64,000 nucleotides of DNA from Rallus limicola (lineage: Eukaryota > Chordata > Aves > Gruiformes > Rallidae): positions 27,117,956-27,181,955 of the forward strand of contig JAKCOZ010000012.1 in the NCBI GenBank assembly GCA_022605955.1, read 5' to 3'. A program made the translations under genes and the position numbers. The notes beneath the pieces are model-generated. The model was not told the origin of the DNA, searched no databases, and saw only the letters and a list, made by a program, of their open reading frames with translations. Positions 53,055-63,233 of the stretch are shown piece after piece (position 1 is the stretch's first letter; each line of letters opens with the position of its first letter).

Positions 53055-53732
53055 AGCAGCCCTGCTGAGAGGGACCTGGGGGTTCTGGTGGATGAGAAAT
53101 TTCACACACATGAGCCAGCAGTGTGCTGACAGCTCAGAAGGGCAATGGGATCCTGGGCTCCATCAGCAGAGGGGTGGCAGCAGGGACAGGGAGGGGATTG
53201 TCCCTCTCTGCTATGCGCTCATGAGGTCCCAGCTGGAGTCCTGTGTCCAGAGCTGGGGCCCCAGGACAAGGAAGATGTGGGACTGTTGGAGAGGGGTCAG
53301 AGGAGCCATGAAGATGCTCAGAGGGCTGGAGCAGCTCCCCTCTGGAGAGAGGCTGAGGGAGCTGGGCTGGGTCAGCCTGGAGAAGAGAAGGCTGTGGGGG
53401 GACCTCATTGCAGCCTGCCAGTCCCTGAAGGGAGCAGAGGAACAGGAGGGGAATCAGCTTGTTCAAGGGCAGAGCCTGGCAGGACAAGGGGGCTGGAGTG
53501 AAGCTGGAGGAGGGAAGGGGGAGAGGAGAGATTGGGGGGAAGTTCTTTGCAGAGAGAGTGGTGAGGGGCTGGCAGGGGCTGCCCAGAGAGGGGGTGGGTG
53601 CCCCGTCCCTGGGGGTGTTCAAGGCCAGGTTGGCTGGGGCCCTGGGCAACCTTGTGTAGCTCCAGGCTTGGAGGTTGGTGTCCCTGCCTGTGGCAGGGGG
53701 TTGGAGCTCTGTGACCCTCGGGGTGCCCTGGA
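53055..53732 (+). mobile_element. CR1 LINE fragment, subfamily A, bordering a CpG island
   Basis: A sense copy with the ORF2 end ([32 protein letters not shown]) and the whole A tail up to gagctctgtgaccctcggg. The terminal octamer is missing and unrelated sequence follows directly. Confidence 0.93.
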
Positions 53733-53839
53733 AGCACTGTGTGGGTGCTGTGGGCAGGCTGCGGGCAGGCCAGCCAGCCATGAGGCATGTGTGACTCAAG
53801 GAGAGGGCTCTGAACATGTTGCTGTGAGGACGGGGGCAC

Positions 53840-54830
53840 GAGTAGAAGCCAGCGGACTGCGCCCAGGCAGAGGAGGGGAGCTCAGAGGGACCCTGAGAGC
53901 CGGCTCTAGGCAAGGCCGGCCCCGCTTCGCCTCCTTGCCCAGACAGGCGCCCCACGGAGGCGGCCACAGCGCCGGGAAGAGGCGCCGGATCTGCGCAGAA
54001 CCTCCTCCTTCCCCGGCCCCGTCCTGCCCGACCCCGCGACCGAGGGGAGCCACAGCTGCCGCCGGCTGTCACTGTGCACCCCTACTGACGCTACCCGGCA
54101 AGAGGGCTGCATGCAGCAACCAGACACAACATGGCGGGCGGGGGCCGAGTGACGACTCTGCCACTCAGGCCGAATGATCCAATCGGAACCCACAGCTGCT
54201 CGCCGGGGCGGGCCTTGCCGTTCAATTCGCGGGCGATTACGGCCGCGGAGAGTCTAGTCCCGGCCAGGCCGCGCCGCTGCGGAAGGATACGTGCGGCGCG
54301 AAGGGGCTGTTCCGAGAAGTGACGCAAGCGGCGGGAATTTCCCGGCCGCGAAGGACCGGGGTGGGTGCGACAGGCGGGTTGGAGTCGCTCCGGGGTCACG
54401 GCGGCAGCGGGGCGCGGCGTGGCGCCTCCTCCTCCGGCCGGTGCTGAGGGATGCAGCCGCTCCGGAGTGCGAGTGGCGGGGCGGACGGTGTCCCAGCGCC
54501 TCGGGGCCTGGTCCGGTTCCGATTCCAGCCCGCTCAGGAGCGCGGAGCCCGGCGGCGTTCTGCCAGCACCGCCGTCCCTCAGGCTGCGCGAAGGGCAGCG
54601 AGGCGGGCGCCGGCCCCGCGACCGAGCACGCCGGTCCTTGCGGCCGCCGCATCTGCCCAGTGGAGCTCGGCATTGCCAGTGCGGGTGGCGGTCCGGCTAC
54701 CGGCGGGAAAAGCCTCCAGGGGCGGCTGCGGCAGCCGTACCGTGCGGCCGGGGAGGCAGCGCCCCTGGGTGACGCGGGGGCGATACACGAGCAGAGTGGT
54801 GCGTTTCATGGAAGGAGAAGACAACTTTAC
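53840..54830. promoter_or_regulatory. Orphan CpG island with promoter motifs
   Basis: About 1 kb of G+C-rich, CpG-rich DNA between a CR1 copy and the CCNL1 promoter. It contains a YY1-like acatggcggg at 54129, a CCAAT box at 54179-54183, a GC box GGGGCGGG at 54205-54212 and a perfect kappaB-type palindrome GGGAATTTCCC at 54333-54343. No reading frame in it has gene-like features. It could be an upstream CCNL1 promoter or the promoter of a non-coding RNA in either direction. Confidence 0.6.
54333..54343. promoter_or_regulatory. Perfect NF-kappaB-type palindrome
   Basis: GGGAATTTCCC is an exact 11-bp match to the symmetric kappaB site, in a CpG-rich context about 1.15 kb upstream of the CCNL1 start codon. 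Confidence 0.5.
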
Positions 54831-55492
54831 TCCTGAAATGTGATTCCAGTGAGGGAGCGCAGAGCCCCTGTCCCACAGCGACCCTGGTGGTTGTCTGACC
54901 GCGTCTTACTGTGTGACACACCGTGAGCACCTTCGTTATCCCGGGCACCGACCGGCTCACGACTGTGGCATTTGCAACAGGGTTTAAGGAGCACTGCTTC
55001 CTTTCCCATGCCTACGGTGCCATCAGCTGCTTTTCACTGTTTACAACTGAAAGAGCTGTGAGAGCAGAGAGTGACGTGGGCCAGCCATCCATTCATTCAA
55101 CCCTCCCTCCCTCCATCCCTGTCTCTAGCCCTTTATCCATCCATCTCTGTCTCCATGCCTGTGTCCATCACTAACCCCCCCCCCCCCACAACGCAGACCC
55201 TCGGCAGGGACACGCGTGTCACGGAGCCGAGGCGGGGAACGGTTCACCCGGGGCGGCCACCGAGCCGGGGCGAGTTGTCCTCCACAGGGGCAGGGGGTAG
55301 AGCCCCCCTACCCCCCACCCCTCTGCCGAGGGCTCATCGCTGTCCCGGGCCGGGCCCGCAGCGATCGCTGGCGGGCGGGGCCACCGGACTTCTTTTTCCC
55401 GGCGTGCCGTGCGCAGGCGCCGTTGTGTGCTGCGTCACAGTGCCGGCCCGCGCTAGTCTGTGCGTGGCCGGTTGCGGACGAGTCTCGCCGTT

Positions 55493-55768
55493 ATGGCCTC
55501 CGCCGCCACACACCCGGCTCCCCCCGCCGCCGCCAGTACCACCACCGCCGCCGCGGCCCCGCCGATTCCTGCCGTCCCAGGGATCCTCATCGGCGACCGG
55601 CTGTACTCGGAGGTGTCTCTGACCATCGACCACTCGCTGATCCCCGAGGAGCGCCTCTCGCCCACTCCCTCCATGCAGGACGGCCTGGACCTTCAGTGCG
55701 AGACGGACCTGCGCATCCTGGGCTGCGAGCTCATCCAGGCGGCCGGCATCCTCCTCCGCCTGCCGCAG
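55493..55768 (+). CDS. CCNL1: CCNL1 coding exon 1
   Basis: 92 codons from [11 protein letters not shown] to LLRLPQ, donor gtgggt at 55769. The low-complexity Ala/Thr/Pro head ([14 protein letters not shown]) varies between species in this family. From [12 protein letters not shown] on, the sequence is the well-conserved start of the cyclin fold. Confidence 0.95.
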
Positions 55769-58700
55769 GTGGGTGCGCGGCCCGCGGCGGGGTGGGGTGG
55801 GGGAAGGTGGGGGGGGTGAGCGCCGCCATTGTGGCGCGGCGGGAAGGGCGTGTGAGGCGGCCGCGGGGGGGGCCGGGCGGGCGGCGGCGCCAGCTGGTGC
55901 CTGACACAAAATGGCGGCGGCTGGTCCTGGTGACTGACTCCCTGTTCCTCCTTCCTCCCTCCCTCTCTCTGCCTTCATAGGTGGCGATGGCGACGGGGCA
56001 GGTGCTGTTCCATCGGTTCTTCTATTCGAAATCCTTCGTCAAGCACAGCTTCGAGGTGAGCGCGGCACGGCCTGGCGGGGAGCGGCTGGGGGGGGGGGGG
56101 GGAGAAGCACGTAGGCCGGGTGACCACACGCCACGCAGGCTCCTCTCTTCGAGCCTTCAGACCTTGGCCTTTTTGGGTGGTGGGCGATTGGATTTTTATC
56201 TTTTTTTTGATTGCCTCCGGGTTGGGTTTTCATGTTGTTGCTGTGTATTTCTAGTCTCCTCGGGTTTTAAAATCATTTTCTAACGGAAACGGGCCTTCCT
56301 TTCAGATTGTTGCTATGGCCTGCATCAATCTCGCATCCAAAATCGAAGAGGCACCTCGTCGTATAAGGGACGTGATCAACGTGTTTCATCACTTGCGGCA
56401 ATTGAGAGCAAAAAGGTAAGATCAGCTTCGTTATGAGCACAAGCATCTGTTGTCACTAATGTACGCTGCAGTTTTTGATTCACAGTGTTCTTCCAGGCTA
56501 AGTTCAACGACCTAAAGTTGAGAAGGGAGTGCACGTTGGCTGCTGTGTAGGCAGTACAGTTCAATGCTGACTTCTTCGGCCGTTACTTTTGTTTACCTGG
56601 TAGACCCGTTTTTGTTATTTATGTAGCTATGAGTCAAGAGTGTTGGTTCTAGTTGTAGGTCCATGGCTGTAGTTATAGGTCTGTTGCTACCTGGTTTTGG
56701 ATGTCTTGTAGTTCCTGAAAGGTAGTCTCAGTTACGAGTAGCCAGTTAGTGTGTTGCTGTTATTCTCCAGGCTTATAACTGTGTTCAGCAGAGTGAACAC
56801 TTCTCCCTAGTTTGTAGCCATCCAAATGTGGTTATGGTGCCAGTAAGGCATCGCTTAACAAAAGGTGGAAGCTGAACTTTTCCCAGTGAAGGTAGTTTTA
56901 CCTTTTAGTAAAAAAATACTACACTAATTTTGAAAATAAAAAGTATGGTTTGACTTGCAGTGTTTGCAGCTTTAGTGCCACTGCTTCAGTGAGGAACGTG
57001 GTGTTGAGCCTTGGAAGCGGAAGGCACCTTTAATCACGAAAAGGGAGGCTTGTGTTTGTCCACGGTACTGTGTGCTTGTGTCGCTGAAGTTGGAGCGTGA
57101 GCTTCCCTGATCTGGGTGCAGATCTGGGTGACTGCCTGCTCGGGTTGTAGAGCTGTTGTTCTTAGTCGTGAGTGCTGTTACTTTGGGTGTAAAGTGATTT
57201 ATTTCTTGATGTATGAAGCAGACCAACCTGGTGTGTTGGAAGGAACAAGGAATGGTGGAAGGGGAGGAGTTTTCAGAGTTGCTATTAAATGCAGAATGTC
57301 TTTTGATCTGTCACACAGCAGTATTGTAGTCTGTGAGACTGGAGACGTGTCAGCTGTGCTGAAGTAGCTTTTCTTTTAGTGGCTGATGGCTTAAAGCGTA
57401 AGGTAATGCACAGATACAAAAGGATTGTTTTCAGCTAGACTTCACTCTCACTTCTCTGTCCCCCACCAGGTTACAGCAGGAGTTTAAACTTGAGCCCTGT
57501 GTAACCGTTTTTGAGAAGTAAAGTAGAAACCCCTTAGGGAGACCAGCTGTTTCTTGGTGTGTTTATCCTGATTATGCATCTCACACTTTTGCTTCTACTG
57601 CCTCTTACTGAGGTTTTCCTAGTTAGTTTTCAGCAGAGTGATTCAGTGTTACCCTTTGGAACTTAGTTTTCTTCTTTTTGTTTTTTTTTATTAAGTTGCT
57701 ACCTGTGTTGGCCCTTAGAGAATTTTGTGAAGTGACACCAAATGTGTGTTCACTGTTCACCAAATGTGTGTTGTTTCTCACCACGGTTATGATGAGGGAG
57801 TCTGGTTATTGGAAGTATTGAAGCTGGCTCAGTGATTAATGGTTTGGCTGTGATCCAGACAGTGAAGGTTAATTAATTAATCATCTGCAGTGCTTTTCTT
57901 TGCAACAAGAATACAAATTAGTTGTTTCTTTGTGCTGTGCAAAGGATCAGAGAAACTGAACTTAACCTGTGAACTTAAATCTTTCCAGCTAGCCTGTTCC
58001 AAATCTGAATGTCACTTGTGCATGTTACATGGTGTCTAAAATGCATCATGTCCAGAGAAATCGTGCACTTCTGCCCATTATTTTCTGGAGAAATGGGTAT
58101 TGCTGCTCTGAGATTGAGTGAAGCTGCATGAAATTAATCTTAAAAATGGTGAAGTCTGACATTCAGGCTTCCCTTTTTTTTTTTTTTTCTCTAACAAGCA
58201 GGATGTAAACGTTTTTTCTGTACTTTTTACAAGATTACAGTTCTATAACCTGTACACGTTATTAACTTCAACTCTTTTTTCCCTTGCAACCGACTATACA
58301 GCGACCAGCTACATTTACCAAAGCCTGGGTGATGTGGAGTGGTACATAAAGATGAAGCTGTCGTCATGGCAACAGTGAGTGAAGTATCGAAAATCCCCAA
58401 GGAGAAGCCAGTGCTCTGTGAATAGGTCACTGGAATCGGGGGACTAACAGGTTGGCCGCTGGTGAACCATTTGGAAGAACTCCTGTATCTTGTTATAAGC
58501 TTTTTTCTTTGCTGTCCAGGTTTTTAGAATACTAGCTTAATCCTCATTTTTTGTTGTTGGTTTATTTTTTTTTTCCTTAATCTGAAGCTAACACTTAGGC
58601 TGTAGTTAGTTTCTCACACGCAACCCAGAACTGAAACCATCAGTTAGGCTGCTGTACTTTCTTTTCCCCCTCTAGTCTAGTATTTCTGTTAACTAAAGCT

Positions 58701-61700
58701 CTTAACCTGCACACGAAGTTTTGAGTAGTTTGAGTAGGCTTTCTTTCTTTCTTAAACAGTTTTTGGTTCATAGTTCCACTTTCTGGCTCTGTATAATTGC
58801 AGATTGAATCAATAGTAAAACATTCCTTCACCGGGATGCAGAAGTCCTGAATCTGTAAAGCTATTTATTTAAATTACTATGTAAGCAGTCCCTTATGTGT
58901 ATCTGTTTGCAGAACTGGGAATTGCATTGGAATTTTCTTTTTGTAAGACCTGTAGTGACCTGAGTTACTGCCAGGTGGTATTTCTAATACGGAGAAGTAA
59001 GAAAAAGCTTGAAAAAGTGTTTTCACGAGCCTATGTCATGTAGTACTGCATGTTAAACTGTTTGTGTGCATGGAGAAAAGCTCGTATTGTGAAAATACTG
59101 CTTTCTAAAATACTGTGTGCTGAAACGTGTTCTGAGCAAAGTGCAACTGTTGTTTGACATGGAGAATGTAGATCAAAGATGACTTTATCTGAAATGTGCA
59201 GAAAGTCCTTATAAGACTCAAACCAAGTGTGACTCCTGTTATATAACCTCACAGATGTTGGTTGGAGATGCTCAGACAGCTGTTCTTGCCTTCTGTTGCA
59301 GCAAACAGGTCTGTGCAGGTGTGTTGGAAGTGGCCTGTGTTAATACACACTGCTTAGTGTTCTTCAAACTGTCCTACAGTTCCACAGTGCTTGTATTTAC
59401 AGTGTTGGGGAAAAACATAGAACTCGCTTTCTTCTCTTGTATTGACTGGCCTAAGAGAGATCTGGTCTTTGAAATGAGATGCTGTTGTTAATGCTGTACT
59501 TGTCAGAAGTACTTCTTTGCATTTTGAACAAAACTGTGCTCAGGGCACTTTTATTCCAGAGTATTAGACATTCCAGACATCAGATTCTAACATTGCATCA
59601 ATGAAGCTGTAGCTGTGTCAAGTACATAGGTTTCATTTATTAGTGGGATTTTAAGAAGGATATTTGCAATTTACTTATTGTTACAGGCACATTACAGTGT
59701 GTCTTAGTCTCTGGGGTTGTTACACAATCTCTAAACCCTGATGAAGCCCTGCGACTAAGTGTTGGGCCTGCTTACCAGGACAGGCACTGCTCGCTCTGTT
59801 CTTAACTCTGGAGTCTTCCCTGGAGCTCTAGTGCTGATCTATCTGTAAGAGCAGATTCAAAGGAGGAATTGGTAACACTACTTGGTTATATAGGGCTTGA
59901 AGCCTCTATTTTATGTATTACCTTACAAATTAATTTTCCCTGGTTTGTTACTCAGATCTTAACATGGTTTCTTCATGGTCTGAGACCTAAGTGCAGCACA
60001 TGCAGTAGCAAAGTTTCTCTCCTCCATAGGAAAGCTTAGAAGTTTTCCAAAGGGAGATTGCTGTGGTTGCCAACTTTACAATAATTATGCATACCAACAC
60101 TTTGTGGAGTTCATGGCAAAAGTACTAATTGGTAACTCTTCATGCAGTGGGCAGCCTGGCTTTTGCCTGTAATAAGGTGCAGGAAAGTCTGCAGATTATT
60201 TTTTTTTTTGCCTAAGTGGATGAAAGGCTGCTCTCTGAAACCCTGGATAAATGGATGTTTTTCACAGCTTCCTTAGCTTTATGTGTGCCTTGAACTCATG
60301 TGTTGTAAGAGACCAGAGTAACGTGGGACAGCGGAGTAAAGCACACTGCAAGAGCGTCAGTCTCAAGTTTCCTGTGACTTTGCTGTCAGACACGTACAAC
60401 TGGAGTGTGAACTGTTGGTGCTGATCCCATGGCCTTGTAGAAGGACAGTGAGAACTTAAAACCCAGGAAGGCTCGCAGTCTTTGCTGTCACACTTCTAGC
60501 TGCCTCACTCTGTTTTCATACTGCTGACACTGCTTTCAGGGGATGTGGGGACATGTGGATGATATTAACCCCATGGCAGGTTGTTGGATGATCCCATCCA
60601 GTCATGTCCCACTGTTGACTTTTAATTTTGGTCTGTAAGTCAGAGCTGCCCTGTTTCATCCAAGATCTGACACCTCAACTCACTGAACAATGCCTTGCAG
60701 ATCCTGTTAATGCCAGTGATCTCCAGATAAAATAAATCAGTGTTGGAGGAAGTGTTCTGAAAGCTAGTCTAGCTAGTGGAACTTAATTGGAAGTGAATCA
60801 GTTTCACTGATTTGAAGAGCTTGGTTCTTCCAGTCTCGTGCTCCAGAGCACTCTGTTCAGACAGCCTCCATCATAGATACAATCATAGTCTCACCACTGA
60901 AGTAGTGACCTTAAAGAAGCTTTGTATTTTTTTCTTTTCCAGTTGAGAGAAAAAAACAAACAACCAAACCACAAAAAAGCAAACCCCACCCAGAAACAAC
61001 CCATAGTCTGCCTGGGTTATATTTAGAGTAGCTTAAATCACAAGCTTTGTAAGCTTGCCCTGATGAGTGAGAGTAACAACTAGAGAAGCTACTTTTGTGT
61101 AGCCTAAAACCCATGGTTTTTAGGAGATAGGAGCTGAACTTGATAATCCACATGGGTCCCTTCCAACTCAGTATGTTCTATGGCTCAGTAATTCTAATAA
61201 GGCTTGTACTTAAATTGTAGGTCCTTCCTGGCACCAAGAAGCTGCAGTAGTTAATTTCAAACCTGGGCTACTACTCAGCCCTGTGGGAAGCACAGGGGAG
61301 CTCCCACCTGAAGTGCATGGGTACACAATGTGATGCTCCTGTTAGTGGAGTGGTGGCTTGCTGTGTCCTTTGACCAGTGGTAATAAGCATCCTTCCAGGT
61401 GACTCCAGAAGTCTTAGCATAAATTCTGCATCACTGGAGTTGGGAAAGCCTCGAGCTAACCTTGTAATTGAAGTTACCCTTTCTTCCTGGAGTGGGAGCC
61501 TGGGTCTTTTGAGTATTTCTACTCTGACCTATCAGGGAAGAGAAGTGTGATTTGCTTGTGGTACTTGCATGGACTCAAAAAAGACAAGTTAGTAGCGATA
61601 TACTTTGATTAAACAGAAGCTATATTTTTAGTCCATCTTAAGTTACTGTTTTTCCCTTCATTTGAAGGTAATATAAAGTCATTACCCTTGTTTGGGGTGT

Positions 61701-63233
61701 ACTAGGTTTATCATGTAAACATCCCGTGGTTTATTAGAGTGTAACTAGTTGCAAAAAAGGCTGTTGTGCATTGTAAAGCATGTGGAATATGCCAGGCCTG
61801 TTAAAAATAAGGGGAAAAGGTTACTCTGTCTTAGGGAGGAAGTGGATTACAGTGCACAGTGTGCAGTGTTCAAAGGTCATCTCTAAGCGTGGGCACGTGA
61901 AAGAACACAAAATGGAGTACGACTCTACTACAGCAAGTGACATTAGTTAAATGCTTTGGAGAGTTTAGGTGTTGGATTTGGAAAGAATTTGGACTCACAG
62001 GGCTAGATTTAGGAATCTTGCTGAAATGAGCTCTTGTTTTCCAAATGCACGTAACAGAAGCAACATGACGTATGTCAATTAGTGGGAGCAGAGGGCAGAG
62101 TGATGGGCAGATGTGTCACTGTTCCAGAGGTAAATTCTTGCTTGGGAGGCCTTTTCTGTATCACATAAGCAGGGCTGTCTTTTTCTTAGGATCTGAATAA
62201 TCTTGTCTTCCAGTGCATAGGAAGCTGCAATTCATAAACCACATTTTTGCTACTTTATTATCAGTAAAAAAATAAATCTGTTCTAGCTTGCTAGAAGTTG
62301 TGCCTGGCAAAGGTACCTGTAGCACACTCCTTCCCCCTCCTCTGTCAGGAAGTGTAAAGGTTCTTTGAGATCTTCAGTGTAAAGCTGACTTCCAGTCCAG
62401 CAGCTGGACCAGGTTAGTGTGAGCACACAGCAGTGAAAGATTCTTTTTAATTTTTTAATCTTAGCCTTCTAATCAGTAGCTAGTCAGAAGCAGAAACTAA
62501 ACTAGTTTATCTAAACTTGGACAGCACAAGATTAATGCTTAAACTTGCTTGCAGGAGTTGAAAATCGGTTTCTGTTGCCATTAGTTGGTTGGAAGGGAAA
62601 ACAGAGATGCTGCTATTTTTGGATATGCAAAACAGTTTTGATTTTATTTCTTGCAAACTATAGGACTCCAAGCCCCCTGATACTTGATCAGAACTACATA
62701 AACACCAAAAACCAAGTAATCAAAGCAGAAAGAAGGGTACTGAAGGAGTTGGGATTTTGTGTTCATGTCAAGCATCCACATAAGGTGAGTTCTCAAAAAT
62801 ACATAATATAATTGTAGATGTTACTCCACCTTGATGTCATCATTGGGAACTGTGGGAGAAGAAACACAGGTGTAAAAATGACCCAATTTCTTTATTCCTT
62901 TGTAGTCGCTGTGAATGTACTTGCTGGAGTCAAGTCATTGGAAGTTGCTTCCTTGGATTATTTTAAGGGTGGCTGGTTTTGCAAACCATAGAAAAGTAGT
63001 ACAATAAAGAATTAACCTGAACCCAGTGGGATGATGGGAGCTTACAGTGTATGCTTAGGAAAGGAGGAGAGACTTGCTTTGGAATACCATTTGACTATAT
63101 ATAGTTAGTCCTCAATGTAGCTTTACATGTTAAACTGAGTCTTTGTTTCTTCCCCCCTTATTCCTCAGATCATTGTTATGTATTTACAAGTCTTAGAATG
63201 TGAACGCAATCAAACCCTGGTACAGACAGCCTG
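55493..63233 (+). CDS. CCNL1: CCNL1 (cyclin L1), 5' part of gene, five coding exons
   Basis: Cyclin L1 pairs with CDK11 (and has been linked to CDK12/13) and acts in nuclear speckles in pre-mRNA splicing and transcription. The joined exons give about 215 residues: an Ala/Pro/Thr-rich N-terminus, then [20 protein letters not shown] and the first cyclin box ([58 protein letters not shown]). The sequence follows mammalian cyclin L1 closely. The start is the ATG at 55493 in a good context (G at -3, G at +4), with an in-frame TAG upstream at 55454. Exon phases agree throughout. The second cyclin fold half and the C-terminal RS domain lie beyond the right edge. Confidence 0.95.
55981..56055 (+). 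CDS. CCNL1: CCNL1 coding exon 2
   Basis: A phase-0 exon of exactly 25 codons, beginning [20 protein letters not shown]. The acceptor is cttcatag ending at 55980 and the donor is gtgagc at 56056. It encodes cyclin-box helix 2. Confidence 0.96.
56088..56102. repeat. Poly-G run in CCNL1 intron 2
   Basis: Fifteen consecutive G on the + strand just after the exon 2 donor. Such runs are prone to sequencing error and may form quadruplexes. Confidence 0.9.
56306..56415 (+). CDS. CCNL1: CCNL1 coding exon 3
   Basis: The acceptor is cctttcag ending at 56305 and the donor is gtaaga at 56416. It encodes [20 protein letters not shown] through [16 protein letters not shown] and leaves two bases (AG). The KIEEAPRR motif is typical of transcriptional cyclins of the L/T/K group and contributes to CDK contact. 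Confidence 0.96.
58302..58332 (+). CDS. CCNL1: CCNL1 alternative premature-stop exon (coding part)
   Basis: After a pyrimidine-rich tract and cgactatacag ending at 58301, the phase-2 junction from exon 3 gives [10 protein letters not shown] and TGA at 58330-58332. From memory this is the same C-terminus as a truncated human cyclin L1 isoform, which would make it a conserved alternative exon. The exon's 3' end is not determined; candidate donors lie around 58430-58450. Inclusion would end the protein inside the cyclin box and probably expose the mRNA to nonsense-mediated decay. Confidence 0.75.
61132..61193 (+). mobile_element. CR1 LINE tail remnant in a CCNL1 intron
   Basis: About 60 bp containing ctgaacttgataatccacat, then gggtcccttccaactcagta and ttctatgg. 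It is the only CR1 trace I find inside CCNL1. Confidence 0.7.
62664..62784 (+). CDS. CCNL1: CCNL1 coding exon 4 (constitutive partner of exon 3)
   Basis: The acceptor is aactatag ending at 62663 and the donor is gtgagt at 62785. One G completes Arg, then [20 protein letters not shown] and [20 protein letters not shown]. It lies 6.2 kb after exon 3. Confidence 0.96.
63169..63233 (+). CDS. CCNL1: CCNL1 coding exon 5
   Basis: The acceptor is attcctcag ending at 63168 and the donor is gtaagt at 63234. It encodes [20 protein letters not shown], then A and the first two bases of a Trp codon. It is the last constitutive exon seen in the window. Confidence 0.95.

Larger units (their letters stand above)
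35271..53839. other. Intergenic region between VEPH1 and CCNL1
   Basis: It contains the CR1 copies, the hexamer array and the duplicated unit listed separately. In the stretches without repeats (for example 40240-43300, 44520-45870, 46600-47990 and 49000-51610) I see no coding exon with matched splice sites, no RNA gene and no long tandem array. Non-coding transcripts cannot be excluded from sequence alone. Confidence 0.6.
55190..56120. promoter_or_regulatory. CCNL1: CpG island covering CCNL1 promoter, exons 1-2 and intron 1
   Basis: A CpG-rich stretch typical of a housekeeping promoter, without a TATA box. It includes a GC box GGGCGGGG at 55373-55380, an NRF1-type TGCGCAGGCGC at 55410-55420, a CRE half-site TGCGTCAC at 55431-55438, and YY1-type ATGGCGGC motifs in both orientations in intron 1 (near 55822 and 55908-55918). 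Confidence 0.8.
56416..62663 (+). other. CCNL1: CCNL1 6.2-kb intron 3
   Basis: It contains the premature-stop exon at 58302, a poly-T run at 58171-58187 and one CR1 tail remnant at 61132. Otherwise it is unique, moderately A/T-rich sequence with no recognised gene. Confidence 0.7.

Noticed and set aside
52996..54177. 393-residue open frame, the longest in the window
   Set aside because: Most of it is the CR1 copy at 53055-53732 read through into CpG-rich DNA. It shows no gene-like composition or conservation.
54291..54843. Overlapping open frames of 130-181 residues in the orphan CpG island
   Set aside because: Arg/Ala/Gly/Pro-rich frames open in several phases are expected in CpG islands. 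No domain or matching splice sites were seen, though a first exon of a non-coding RNA remains possible.
55334..55978. 214-residue minus-strand open frame over CCNL1 exon 1
   Set aside because: It is a shadow of a GC-rich coding exon and its CpG-rich surroundings.
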